Part shown: in pieces, positions 1 through 9,625 of the stretch
Numbering within the stretch: position 1 is the stretch's first letter
How the letters are laid out: each line of letters begins with the position of its first letter
Source of the DNA: WHSW01 sp963722175
GTDB lineage: Bacteria; Actinomycetota; Thermoleophilia; Solirubrobacterales; 70-9
DNA length: 64,000 nt
Direction: 5' to 3'
Assembly: GCA_963722175.1 (NCBI GenBank)
Contig: CAVRKA010000004.1
Coordinates: 1,480,993 to 1,544,992 of the forward strand
The notes under the pieces: generated by a model
What the model was told of the DNA's origin: nothing
The model's database searches: none
What the model saw: only the letters and a program-made list of their open reading frames with translations
Made by a program: the position numbers and the translations under genes

Positions 1-837
1 GAGAGCGGCCGCTGGTGCTCCGACCGGGAGCCGGTACTGAAGGCGTTCGTAGCCGGGGTGGCCGAGGAGGATGAAGCCCGCCAGGCGCGAGCGCATCTCG
101 CGCACTGCCGTCCGTGCTCGGACTTCGTCGCCCGCCTCGGCGGCCACCTCCACGACCTCGGCGGGTCCGTGGCGACGCTCGGCGCGATCGACGGCCTCGA
201 CGGGCATATCGGGGTCGGCGACCGGCTTGGTGAGCTCGGCGACCGCGTCGCCGCCCTGGTCGCGCGCGGGCCGAGCGGCGCCGAGGAAGCAACCGGCCAG
301 GTCGCGACAGCGGGCGGGCTTCGCGGCGCCGGAGCGGCAGGTGCGGGGGTGCTGACGAAGCTCGCGGCCTTGGGGGCGGCCGGGAAGGTGGCGGTGGCAT
401 GCGTCGGCGGCGGAATTGCCGCGACGGCGTGCGTGGCTGCGGGCGTGGGCCCGTTCGGATCGGGCGCCCGGGACGAAGATCGGCCGGCGCACGAGCGGGA
501 CGTCCGCGAGCGTCCGCGCTCGCTGCGGCCACCGGTGCTGACCACCGAGGCGCTCCCGTCGCAGGTCGGGAACGCGTCGGTGACGCCGCCGCCGGTGAGC
601 GTGGGAGGCGGTGACGGCGAAGTCGCCACGGAGTCCGCGACGCGGCCCGAGTCGGAGCCTGACGACGCCGCGACGGAGACGACCGCGCCGACGGTTGCCC
701 CTACCGCGCCCCCGCAGGAGCAGGAGTTCGGCGTCGCGACGGCCGGCGCCCCGCCTCCGACTGAATCCTCGCCCGCGCCTCCGACGGGCGGCGACCCGTC
801 GGCGACCCAGGCGGCCCACCAGGAGTTCGGACCGTGA
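1..837 (+). CDS. Sigma factor C-terminal part with fused zinc finger and membrane segment (5' partial)
   Basis: The frame is open from base 1, so the start lies outside the window. The visible part begins with a helix-like stretch and a HxxxCxxC motif (AHLAHCRPCSDF), the signature of zf-HC2 anti-sigma-type zinc fingers. A hydrophobic segment follows (KVAVACVGGGIAATACVAAG), then a long Pro/Thr/Glu-rich tail. ECF sigma factors of this bacterial class often carry such a fused anti-sigma-like tail, so I infer a membrane-tethered sigma factor. The sigma2/sigma4 domains are not visible, so a plain anti-sigma factor is possible. Its stop overlaps the next start (GTGA), which suggests it controls the exported protein downstream. 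Confidence 0.6.
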   Translation, partial: ESGRWCSDREPVLKAFVAGVAEEDEARQARAHLAHCRPCSDFVARLGGHLHDLGGSVATLGAIDGLDGHIGVGDRLGELGDRVAALVARGPSGAEEATGQVATAGGLRGAGAAGAGVLTKLAALGAAGKVAVACVGGGIAATACVAAGVGPFGSGARDEDRPAHERDVRERPRSLRPPVLTTEALPSQVGNASVTPPPVSVGGGDGEVATESATRPESEPDDAATETTAPTVAPTAPPQEQEFGVATAGAPPPTESSPAPPTGGDPSATQAAHQEFGP

Positions 838-2674
838 GCGTCCGGGTGGCACTGCTGGTGACGGTTGCTGCGATCGCATTCGCTTCCTCGACGTCTCCGG
901 CCGCGGCGACGGGAGGGCTCTACAACGTGGTCAAGTGCCACGCGTTGCACACCGAGGCGGACGAGATCAATCAGGTTGGGTCGCACCCCAGCTACGAGAC
1001 CGTCGACGACTGCGACGGGAACTCCCCCGACCGGAAGATCGGCATCTACAACACCGGCGCGGCCGGCAACAGCGCGTACACCCAGTTTGCGATCACCGCG
1101 CCCGCGGGCACGCATTTCGAGAGCGTGTGCCTCGACCACCGACTACGCCGGGATTCGCATCACGTCGCGGAGATCCTGGTCTTCCCGGGCTTCCAGGTCC
1201 TCGCCGCCGGTGGCGATCAGCCGGATGGCTGGACCAACGGGTGCTTCGACATCAACCATGCGCAGCTGATCGTCCGGCTCGCATGCAGCCAGGCGGGCGG
1301 CTGCCCAGCGGGGCCCAACGCGCACGCATACGTCCGCAACGTCGTGCTCGCCGTCGCCGATGACATCGATCCGACGATCACCGCGTTTGGCGGGGACCTA
1401 CTCGAGGGAGGGTGGATTCGAGGGATCGAAGAGTCTGGTGGCGGATGCTTCAGACGGGGGAGCGGGGGGGTACCAGCTCGATCGTTTATGCGAACGGCGC
1501 CGAGATCGGTCGCGGTGCGGCGCACTGCAACACGGACGGCCTCCAGTGGAACCTCTCACCTCGGTTGATCCCGTGTCGTGCAGGGGTCGATTCGCTGAAC
1601 GCCTCGGTCGACACGCGTGCTGCTCCGTTCGTCAACGGCGCCAACGTCGTCACCGTTTACGCCGCCGATTACGGAGCTAACACCGACACCGAGACCAGAA
1701 CGGTCTACGTCGATAACGCCCACCCACAGGCGGCGTTCGCTGACCACCAGCGGCCCGACGATCCCGAGCTGATCGTCGCCTCGGTCTCGGACTCGCACTC
1801 GGGCGTCTTCTCCGCGCAGATCCACTACCGCGCCGTCGGGGCAACCAGCTGGCAGCCCCTTCAGACCCGCCTTGTGGACGGCGAGGCGCGCGCGTACGTC
1901 GAGTCCTCCGGCGTCCCGCCGGGCGAGTACGAGTTCCGGCTCGCGGTGGCGGACGTCGCCGGCAACCCGTTCGAGACCACCCTGCGAGACGACGGGACGC
2001 CGATGCGCCTCAGCTTCCCGCTCCGCGGACCGGTCGAGCTGCGAACGAGTCTCGGCGCCGGCGGCTCCACGGGGCAGACGGTTCCGTACGGGACCAGCTC
2101 GCGCGTCCACGGTCGCCTGCTGGACGCCCATGGCGAGCCGCTCGCCGGACAGGAGGTCGTCGTCGTCGACCGTTTCGACAACGGCGCCCTGTTCCCGCGC
2201 GCGGAACGGCCGGTCGTGACCGACGAGCAGGGGCGGTTCTCGACGCCCGAGCCGGCGGGCCCGACGCGGTCGATCGAGGCGACCTTCGCGGGCACCAACA
2301 AGTACCTGCCGGCCGAGGACGAGGTCGGCAGATTCGCGGTCAGGAGTGCGGCGTCGTTCAAGACCTCCTCCGACGTCATCCGGGAGGGGACCGCGATCGC
2401 GTTCACCGGCAAGGTCAGGCACCACGGGGCGAGGATCCCGGCCGGCGGCAAGCTGGTCGAGGTCCAGTACCGGCTCAAGACCGGCCGTCAGCGCACCCTG
2501 AAGGAGCCGTTCCGCACCGAGCCTGACGGCTCCTATCGACTCGCTTACCGCTTCTCCAAGGCGCTGACCGCGGACGCGCTGTTCCGCTTCCGGCTCAAGC
2601 TGCGAAATGAGGGCAACTGGCCGTTCAAGGGTTCGGCCTCGAACTGGCGGAAGGTGATCGTTCGCGCCCACTAG
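834..2674 (+). CDS. Exported Ig-like/carboxypeptidase-regulatory-like protein, two frameshifts
   Basis: The GTG start overlaps the previous stop. A signal peptide (VALLVTVAAIAFASS...AAA) is followed by a Cys-containing extracellular domain, then Ig-like segments (NVVTVYAADYG, SGVFSAQIHYR, PPGEYEFRLAVADVAGN) and two carboxypeptidase-regulatory-like beta domains. The reading frame shifts near 1420 and again in the G run at 1464-1470. Protein similarity of style continues across both shifts, so this is one gene. It is probably co-transcribed with the sigma-factor gene. No enzyme motif is seen; a cell-surface structural or binding role is an inference. The last ~100 residues resemble in layout the C-terminal modules of other exported proteins here but lack the two Cys. 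Confidence 0.7.
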
Positions 2675-2729
2675 GAGCACCGCAACCGCGTCCGCACGCG
2701 GGCTGTTTGTTCAATTGGGAAGAGGCACT

Positions 2730-3269
2730 GTGAAGCTCCGAGCTCCCAGCCACAGCACCGTCGTCGCCTACCTGGCGCTGTTCGTCGCGATCGGCGGCAG
2801 CGCCTACGCGGTCTCGAAGATCGGGTCAGGCGAGATCAGGAACCGGGCGATCCGAGGAGCGGACGTCGCCGACGACACGCTCGGCGGGCGGCAGGTGGTC
2901 GAGGCGAAACTGACCGGTCCTGTCGCGGTCGGTGACGAGCCATCTGGCGGCCTGTGACCCGGGCCCCGCGCCGGTGGACTGCGTCGGGGCGACGATCGAC
3001 CTGAGGCGCGAGAGCGCGCTGCTGGTGATCGCGACCGCCAGCAAGGGGGCTGATCCCGGATCGGGCGTCTGCGCGATGGCGGTCGACGGGACCGGGTCAA
3101 ACGCGGGATTTCTCGGTGGGAGCGCGAACGCGATGGCTTCGCGCTGACCAAGGTCACTTCGCCGCTTGATCCCGGCTCGCACTCGGTGGCACTGCGTTGC
3201 ACGGAGTCGGGGTCGGATCTGACCGTCGACAATCCGACGATCGCCGTGGTCGCCGTCAGCCAACCCTGA
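2730..3269 (+). CDS. Short stalk-head fibre-type exported protein, two compensating frameshifts
   Basis: GTG at 2730 follows GGAAGAGG by four bases. The N-terminus (VVAYLALFVAIGGSAYAVSK) is the hydrophobic leader shared by the stalk-head family found at 5345, 24.4-28.9 kb and 60870. Two or three decapeptide stalk repeats follow (SGEIRNRAIR, GADVADDTLG). The head resembles that of the four tandem paralogues: a Cys-flanked beta domain with LLVIATAS, CAMAVDG, PLDPGSHSVALRC and a C-terminal IAVVAV strand. The frame moves near 2930 and back near 3125, which restores the original frame for the last 45 residues. Exported and probably surface exposed; function unknown. Confidence 0.6.
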
Positions 3270-3274
3270 GCACT

Positions 3275-3493
3275 ACAGCTCGTTCTGCGCCGCCGACCCG
3301 GACTCGTCGACGAGCCGGTCCTTGATCTTGGCCAGGTGCTCGGCACGTTGCGGTAATCAGCGTGGTGCTCCTCCCGGACCCAAGACCGCGGGAAAACACG
3401 GATGTTTCCCTCGCTACCGCGGTTGGCCTTGCCACGCCAGAAGGGACAGACACGCGCGGCACGGTCGCCGCGCCGAGCGGTGGAGGGACCCAC
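3275..3493 (-). other. Possible remnant of a minus-strand reading frame
   Basis: On the minus strand a frame ends in AEHLAKIKDRLVDESG...QNEL-stop, which reads like a charged helical C-terminus. A second frame just upstream gives REEHHADYRN. They could be one small gene broken by a shift near 3350, but the region also carries the ribosome site of the plus-strand gene at 3496 and I do not recognise a family. Treated as intergenic with a weak coding signal. Confidence 0.15.
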
Positions 3494-3495
3494 AC

Positions 3496-5257
3496 GTGCG
3501 GGATTTCGGTTCGTTTGGTCGCGTTCGCGGGCGTTCGGGATTTGGCTCGGCCGCGTTCGCCGCGGTTCTGATGGCCTGCGCCGTGGCCCCTGCCACGGCG
3601 CCGGCGCATGGGACGCTCGCGATCGACGGCGGCGGCGATCGTGTTCCGCGGGCCGTCGAGCAGGTCCTCGGCGGCGACGTCCGGCTGCTTCCCGACGGCC
3701 TCTATCGGGTCCGCAGCTCGGTCGGCACCTTCACCACGCACGGTCCCGACTTCCGCCGCGAGATCCAGCCGATCGGCGGTATCGGGTCCCGCTTCGGCCC
3801 CGGCGACCCGCGAGCGGCCGCCCGCCTGTGCCAATGACCCGGCGACCGACAACTACCAGGAGGTCCTCTACGGCTATCCGACCACGGGCACCAACGACCT
3901 CGCCGCCGTCAAGGCCTCGATCCAGGCGCAGATCCGCCGCAACAACGCGCTGCTGAACCAGGAGTCGCTGGCAAGCGGCGGGCCGGTGGCCGACTTCTGG
4001 TCCGCTGCGATGCCGGCGGCGCGATCAAGGTGTCGGCCTTCCCGGCGACCCCGGACCTCGGCGAGACCGCCGCGAGCTTCAACCGGATCGTCACCGCCGC
4101 GGACGCGGCGGGCTACGACAACCCGAACGTCGACTACACGATGTTCTACGACGGCGACGGCGACTTCGGCGCCTGCGGGGTCGCGTTCCTGTGGGGCGAC
4201 GACAGCCTCACCGCCGACAACGCCAACAACAACCCGTCCGGGTTCGCGGCCGGCTACGCCGTCAGCTTCGCGGGCTGCTGGTACGGGCTCGCGTCGATGC
4301 ACGAGAACGGCCACGCCGAGGGCGCGGTTCAGGCGGCGGCGCCGAACTCGACCGGCAGCGGCGGCCACTGCAACGAGGCGGTCGACGTCATGTGCTACCT
4401 GGACGGCGGCGACATCAACCAGGACTATCCGCAGCCGTGCGCGTCACCGGACCCGGCGCCGATCGACATCCACTTCGATTGCGGCTTCAACACCTATTTC
4501 GACGCCGCGCCGGAGCCGGGGGAGTGGCTGGCCTCGCACTGGAACCTCGGCTCGACGTTGAGCCGCTTCATCCGCTTCGGCGGCCCGCAGCCACCGAGCG
4601 CGTCGATCGGCTCCGGCCCCTCCGGGGTGGTGAGCTCGTCGACGGCGGTCTTCGGGTTCAGCTCGTGCTCGGCTCGGTCGGCGCCGAGTCGATCGTCGTG
4701 TCGGGCGCGAATCAGCGCGACGATTTCGTTCTCGGCCGTTGGCCCCCGAGAGCGGGCTCAGCTACGAATGCCACCTCGACGGCGACGCGTTCGCAGCCTT
4801 GCGCGTCGCCGGCGTACCTGAGCGGCCTCACCGTGGGCTCGCACACGTACTCGGTCAGGGCGAAGGACGCCGCCGGGAACGTGGACCCGAGCCCTGCGTC
4901 GGCAACGTTCGAGGTCGCGCTGCCTGGCGGTGGTGGTGGTGGCGGTGGCGGGACCGTGGACGACACGACGCTCCGCAGACCCAGATCACGACCAGCCCGA
5001 AGGCGACGCTGAAGGTGAAGAAGGCGGCGAGCGTCAGCTTCGGCTTCGCCGCCGACCAAGGGGACGCGAGCTTCGAGTGCAGCCTCGACGCGAGCGCGTT
5101 CTCGCCCTGCAGCTCGCCGCAGCGCTACAGCGGCGTCAAGCGGGGCAGCCACACCTTCCAGGTGCGGGCGTTCGATTCGGCGGGCAATGTCGACCTGAGT
5201 CCCGCCACCTACTCGTTCAAGGTGGGGAAGAAGAAGCGCCGGCGCCGCGTGTACTAG
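3496..5257 (+). pseudogene. Exported metzincin-like metallopeptidase with C-terminal Ig-like repeats, at least six frameshifts
   Basis: GTG at 3496 follows GGAGGG. A signal peptide (FAAVLMACAVAPATAPAHG) precedes a domain with ASMHENGHAEGAVQ, which contains HExxH and a third possible ligand, and a downstream DVMCY that fits a metzincin Met-turn. Together these suggest a zinc endopeptidase of the M10/M12/M43 fold. Two C-terminal modules follow (SYECHLDGDAF, GSHTYSVRAKDAAGN; then FECSLDASAF, GSHTFQVRAFDSAGN) and a basic end. The frame changes near 3830, 4020, 4660, 4745, 4795 and 4965. As written it cannot give a full protein; sequencing error is as likely as decay. The same module recurs in the genes at 8685, 30208 and 31088. 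Confidence 0.6.
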
Positions 5258-5344
5258 GTGAGGTGCGCGCGGGGCCGCCACGTTTGCAATCACCGGCTCG
5301 TTGCGCCACTGTCGGGTGAACATCCATCAAAGGGAGGAAGCCCA

Positions 5345-6181
5345 ATGCGCAAGCTGTCCGGTCATCTGACCTACGCGAATGTCATGTCGACGCTCGCCGT
5401 CTTCATGGTCCTCGGCGGTGGGGTCGCCTACGCGGCCAACACCGTCTTCTCGAGCGACATCGTCGACGGGGAGGTAAAGACCGACGATCTCGACACGGAG
5501 AGCGTCATCTCGGCGAAGCTCAAGAACAGCGGCGTCCATACGCTCGACCTCGACGACGACGCCGTGACCGCCGAGAAGATCGCAACCGGCGCGGTCGCCA
5601 GCGCCGAGGTCCTCGACAGCACGATGACCAGCGCCGACCTCGGAAGCAGTTCGGTCTTCTCAGCCGAGATCGCCACGGACGCCGTCGGCCCGACCGAGGT
5701 CGCCAACGACGCGATCGACGCGGGCGAGATCGCCGACGGCACGATGGGCGCCGCGGAGCTCGGCTCGAGTTCGGTCGGCAGCGACGAGGTCGCCTCGGGC
5801 GCGGTTGCCAACGCGGAGCTCGGCGACGGCTCCGTCACCAACGCGAAGATCGGCGGGAGCGCGGTCAACGGCGCCAAGGTCGCTACCAACTCGCTGACCA
5901 CCGCCGACATCGCCGGCACCGACATCAATCCTGGCATTATCAGCCTCGGCTCCGGAGAGGTCGCCAACGGCCGCTGTGAGGATTTCTCGATCGGGGTCGG
6001 TGGCGCGAAGGCAGGCGAGGCGGTCCTGCTCTCGCTCAAGGCGGCAGTCCCGCAAGGGATTCTCCTCTATGCCACGCGGGTGCCAACCGACGGCACGGTG
6101 ACGCTGAAGATCTGCAACCTGAGCGGGGGGACGATGCCGGCGCTCTCCAACCTGCCGATCAGGGTGATCACCTTCGGCTGA
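5345..6181 (+). CDS. Stalk-head fibre-like exported protein with tail-fibre-type head
   Basis: ATG at 5345 follows AAAGGGAGGAAG, a strong ribosome site, so the in-frame upstream extension is not used. The product is 278 residues. Its hydrophobic leader (NVMSTLAVFMVLGGGVAYAA) is followed by about 18 ten-residue repeats of the type D-I-x-x-G-x-V-x-x-x (residues ~28-200), a pattern that usually folds as a beta-solenoid or trimeric stalk. The last ~75 residues (NGRCEDFSIGV, AGEAVLLS, ATRVPTDGTVTLKICN, RVITFG) resemble the C-terminal head seen on phage tail-fibre-like and surface proteins. I infer an extracellular fibre. The reading frame is intact, unlike both neighbours. Confidence 0.75.
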   Translation: MRKLSGHLTYANVMSTLAVFMVLGGGVAYAANTVFSSDIVDGEVKTDDLDTESVISAKLKNSGVHTLDLDDDAVTAEKIATGAVASAEVLDSTMTSADLGSSSVFSAEIATDAVGPTEVANDAIDAGEIADGTMGAAELGSSSVGSDEVASGAVANAELGDGSVTNAKIGGSAVNGAKVATNSLTTADIAGTDINPGIISLGSGEVANGRCEDFSIGVGGAKAGEAVLLSLKAAVPQGILLYATRVPTDGTVTLKICNLSGGTMPALSNLPIRVITFG

Positions 6182-6216
6182 TCGAGGGTCGACAAGTCGC
6201 CGACGGTGAGGCGCGA

Positions 6217-7507
6217 TTACGGATCGCGGATGGCGGGCTCGCCCGAGTCCGTCAGCCGCTCGATCAGCTCGGCGGCGCGGCGGTTGCCGGGGTTCGCCCG
6301 TAGGCGCGACGAGATCCCGGCGAGCCGCTCGCGCAGCGCGTCGTCCCCGAGTAATCGGTCGATGGCCACGGACATCTCCTCGTCGGTGAACGTGTAGGTG
6401 TCGAGTCGCACGCCGATGCCGGTCTCGTCGATCCGCTGCGCGTTGTCGTGCTGGTCCCAGAACAGCGGCAGCGCGATCATCGGCCTGCCGAAGTGCAGTG
6501 CCTCCGTCGTCGTGTTGTTGCCGGCGTGGGTGATCACCAGGTCGACGTCCGGCAGGATCGACGTCTGGGGCAGGAACTCGGCGCCGGCCATGTTGTCGGC
6601 GAGCTCGTACTCTTCGTGCTGCGGGCCCTTGGAGACGATGTAGCGGTTCGGCGTCTGTGCGAGCGACTCGACCAGCCGCTCCATCAGCGGTACGTCGCCG
6701 GAGCCCAGCGAACCGAGGCTGACGTAGATCAGCGCCCCGTCGCCGCCGGCGGGCATCTCCCACTCGGGATCGGACTCGCGAACCGAGGACTGGAGGTTGT
6801 GCCAGCTGGGACCCAGAGGCTGCGAGCGCGGGTAGTCGATCTCCTCGGGGTAGATGTAGAGGTTGAGGAACGGCGACTCGCCGATCATCTCCCCGGGTGG
6901 CAGGGCCGGCGCCCCGCGCTCCTGGCAGAACTCGCTGAACGACCGCTGCTGTTCGTCGATCGCCCGCAGCGTACTCCTCGCCGTAGCGCGCCCACTCGGA
7001 GCGATCGGCTGCGGGCAGACCGCAGAAGACGGGCGGCAGCTCCGGATCCTTCATCTCCAGCGGATTGCAGGACACGATCCGCACCCACGGGATGCCGCTC
7101 GCGTCGATCGCCGGGAACGCGCAAACGTTGTCCTCGACGATCACGTCGGGCCGCAGCTCGTCGAAGATCTCGACCAGCCGGTCGTCGACGTAGCGCGAGC
7201 CGTCGAGCAGCGCCTCCCAGGTGGGCGCGATGAACTCCGAGAGCTGCTCGTAGGTGCCCTTGCGGAAGATCGGCGCCGTCTCGCGGATGAAGTCCTTCCA
7301 GAACTGACCCGGCTCCTCAGGCTCCTCGGGCGCCGGCGCCAGGCGCATCAACCGCTCCTCGAACCCCCGCTCCTCGAGGGTCCCGGCGAACGACTCCTCG
7401 ACGATGAAGACGACGCGGTGGCCACGTTCCCGCAGGACGTCGCCGATCCCGACGCAGTTGTTCGTCGGCCCAAACGCGCCCTCGGGGAAGAAGACGATCG
7501 TGTTCAC
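6217..7507 (-). CDS. UDP-glycosyltransferase, GT1/MGT-like, one frameshift
   Basis: The N-terminal half (TIVFFPEGAFGPTNNCVGIG, GHRVVFIVEESFAG) is the acceptor-side Rossmann lobe of GT-B enzymes. The C-terminal half has the nucleotide-sugar signature (FLPQTSILPDVDLVITHAGN, EALHFGRPMIALPLFWDQ), as in macrolide and sterol glycosyltransferases. A missing base near 6972 splits the gene; joining the frames gives ~430 residues, the normal size. The GTG start at 7507 lies two bases after the ccmH stop (TAGTGTG), so translation is probably coupled to the cytochrome c maturation genes. The acceptor substrate cannot be told; a link to Ccm function is not implied by the family. Confidence 0.75.
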
Positions 7508-7508
7508 A

Positions 7509-7988
7509 CTAAAGCTCGTACCGCGCCAGATCCGCGTCCAGCCGTTCCGAGTCCTCGGCGTCGATCGCATCTGCGCGCGGTTCCGCGGAACCGCCCCCGT
7601 CTGGGGTGGTTCCAGCTCGCCGCCAGCGTCGCAAGCCGACGAAGATCGCACCGCCTGCGAACACGATCGCCACGCCGGGGACGAGCCACGCCGCCAGGTC
7701 GAAGCCTGAGTCGTCGGGGATCGCGAGCACCTCGCTGCCGAACTCCGCGACCAGCCGGTCCTTGATCTCGTCCTTGGTCAGCCCCTGGGCGATCAGCTTG
7801 CGGATGAACTCGCGCTCCTGGATTGCCTGCGGCGCCTCGGTCGCGAGCTCGAGGGTGACGCCGCAGACGATGCACATCACCTCGTCCTCGATGTCGGGGA
7901 GGGAGGTCTGGGGCTCGGGGGCCTGCGCGGCCGCCGCGGGCGGAACCGCGAGCGCGACCAGTGCCAGGGCGACGGCGAGCCGGCGCAT
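7509..7988 (-). CDS. ccmH: Cytochrome c maturation thiol-disulfide protein CcmH
   Basis: 159 residues. A signal peptide (RRLAVALALVALAVPPAAAA) precedes the CcmH domain with the redox pair in EVMCIVCG, then the helical bundle (QEREFIRKLIAQGLTKDEI, RLVAEFGSEVLA) and one membrane span (AAWLVPGVAIVFAGGAIFVG) with a short acidic tail. CcmH keeps apocytochrome haem-binding cysteines reduced on the outer face of the membrane, with CcmG and the CcmF haem lyase. ATG 7988 is two bases after the stop of the upstream thioredoxin gene, so the two form an operon. The other ccm genes lie 11 kb away, at 19-23 kb. Confidence 0.9.
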   Translation of the reverse strand: MRRLAVALALVALAVPPAAAAQAPEPQTSLPDIEDEVMCIVCGVTLELATEAPQAIQEREFIRKLIAQGLTKDEIKDRLVAEFGSEVLAIPDDSGFDLAAWLVPGVAIVFAGGAIFVGLRRWRRAGTTPDGGGSAEPRADAIDAEDSERLDADLARYEL

Positions 7989-7990
7989 CG

Positions 7991-8539
7991 TCAGCTCCCC
8001 TCGATCATCGGCGCGACCTGCTCGTTCAGCCACTCCTCGGTGACCTGGCCGGGCACGTAGGCGGCGAGCTCCCCGTCGGGGTCGACGAGGAAGCTCTCCG
8101 GGACGCCGGTCGTCTTCAGGCCCTCCTTGGCGTAGTGGCCGTCGCCGTCGTGAAGCTGGGGATAGCCGAGCCGGAACTCGGCGACGAAGTCGACCCCGCC
8201 CTCGCCGGTCTCCTGGGTGTCGATCCCGAGGACCTCGAAGTTCTCGCCCTGGTGCTCGCGGTGGAAGGCCTCGAGCGCCGGCGCCTCGTCGCGGCACGGC
8301 CCGCACCACGAGGCCCAGACGTTGACCAGCACCCACTTGCCGCGGTAGTCGGCGAGCGAGCCGGTCTCCTCGGCGGCGCCGAGCACCTGAAGCTCCGTCG
8401 ACGGGACCTGCTCGCCGACTTCGAGCCGCGCCTCGCCCTTCGAGACGAGCCCGAAGGCGAGCAGGCCGATCACGGCGATCACGCCGAGAAAGACAGCGAA
8501 GGTGCGCGCGCTCACCGGCCCAAGGCTAGACGTCGGCAC
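7991..8539 (-). CDS. TlpA/CcmG-like membrane-anchored thioredoxin
   Basis: 182 residues from GTG 8539, or 174 from the internal GTG at 8515, which begins directly at the membrane anchor (TFAVFLGVIAVIGLLAFGLV). The thioredoxin fold carries the active site WASWCGPCRDEAPALE and the cis-Pro region GVPESFLVDPDGE. TlpA/CcmG/ResA proteins reduce disulfides outside the membrane; beside ccmH the likely substrate is CcmH or apocytochrome c. It is the first gene of the minus-strand operon. Its start is 20 bases from the tRNA-Gly gene on the other strand, so the two promoters probably overlap. Confidence 0.85.
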   Translation of the reverse strand: MPTSSLGPVSARTFAVFLGVIAVIGLLAFGLVSKGEARLEVGEQVPSTELQVLGAAEETGSLADYRGKWVLVNVWASWCGPCRDEAPALEAFHREHQGENFEVLGIDTQETGEGGVDFVAEFRLGYPQLHDGDGHYAKEGLKTTGVPESFLVDPDGELAAYVPGQVTEEWLNEQVAPMIEGS

Positions 8540-8559
8540 GCATTAGAATTCGCGCCTCT

Positions 8560-8632
8560 GCGGGAGTAGCTCAGTTGGTAGAGCATCAGCTTCCCAAGCT
8601 GGGGGTCGCGGGTTCGAGCCCCGTCTCCCGCT
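8560..8632 (+). tRNA. tRNA-Gly (anticodon CCC)
   Basis: A full cloverleaf of 73 nt. Acceptor arms GCGGGAG (8560-8566) and CTCCCGC (8625-8631) pair perfectly, with discriminator T8632. The anticodon stem TCAGC/GCTGG closes loop TTCCCAA, giving anticodon CCC. The T arm is GCGGG-TTCGAGC-CCCGT. CCA is not encoded. TAGAAT at 8543-8548 is a likely -10 element. Confidence 0.95.
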
Positions 8633-8671
8633 TAGCTCGTTCTCGCTGGATCGCCGGTGCCCGCGCGCCGT

Positions 8672-8677
8672 TAGGCT
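8672..8677 (+). promoter_or_regulatory. -10-like hexamer TAGGCT, leaderless start
   Basis: TAGGCT ends seven bases before ATG 8685 and there is no ribosome site between them, so transcription probably starts at or next to the start codon. Confidence 0.35.
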
Positions 8678-8684
8678 CCGCGGT

Positions 8685-9618
8685 ATGAGTCGGGGGCTGA
8701 TGGCGGGACTGGCCGTGATCGCGGTTTCGGCGGTTGCCGCTCCGGGCGCGCAGGCCTTCAAGCGGGTCGGGAGCAATCTCGCCGGCGAACCCGACGCCGC
8801 CGTCTGCCCGCCGGTCCCCCCGGGCGTGCCGCACGCCTGCACGGAGTCGATCGCGAGTCTCGCGCCGGCCAACGCGGCCCCCGCCGGCGCGATCGTGCCG
8901 TCGGACGGCGTGGTCACCGTCTGGCGCATCAAGCGGGGAGCGGGCGACGCGTTCGCGGTCGAGACGGCGTTGCGGGTGATCCGCGGCACGACCGGGGCCG
9001 GGAACCTCCGCCGAGGTGACCCTGCCCGCCGGGGCCGGCACCTACGAGTTTCCGACCAGGTTGCCGGTCGCGGCCGGCGACCAGATCGGCGTCGACCTGC
9101 GCGGCCTCCCCACCGACTTCCCGGTCACCATCGCCCGGGTCACCGGCGTCAACGACGACGTGTACAACGAATGGACGACGCCGCTCACCGACGGCGCCTC
9201 GGCGCCCCCTCAGGCCAGGCCCAGGAGGGAGCTGCTGATCAACGCCGACGTCGAGGCCGACGCCGACCGCGACGGCTTCGGGGACGAGACCCAGGACGCG
9301 TGCCCGACGATCCCGACCACCCAGCAGGCGTGCACGGTCGGCGCCCCCGAGACGAAGATCACCAAGAAGCCGAAGAAGAAGTCGAGGAAGACGAACGCCT
9401 CGGTCAAGTTCACCTCGAGCCTGCCGGGGGCGAGCTTCCTGTGCTCGCTCGACGGCGTCGCCTACGAGCCCTGCACCTCGCCGTGGAAGGTCAAGAAGCT
9501 GAGCAAGGGCGAGCACTTCATCCTCGTCCAGGCGGTCGTCAACCAGATCCCGGACCCGACCCCGGCCCAAGCGAAGTTCACGGTCAAGAAGAAGAAGAAA
9601 CGGAAGCCGCGGAACTGA
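8685..9618 (+). CDS. Exported protein with Ca-binding TSP3-like motif and C-terminal Ig-like module, one frameshift
   Basis: A signal peptide (LMAGLAVIAVSAVAAPGAQA) starts the product. A beta-rich domain runs to ~110 residues, where the frame shifts near 9010; the second frame continues with VTLPAGAGTYEFPTRLPVAA. An Asp-rich segment DADRDGFGDETQDACP matches thrombospondin type 3 calcium loops. The end is the Cys module seen elsewhere here (FLCSLDGVAYEPCTSPWKVK), then a very basic tail (KKKKKRKPRN). I infer a surface or cell-wall protein that binds calcium; the basic tail could hold it to wall polymers. No enzyme motif is seen. Confidence 0.7.
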
Positions 9619-9625
9619 GGCGGCC

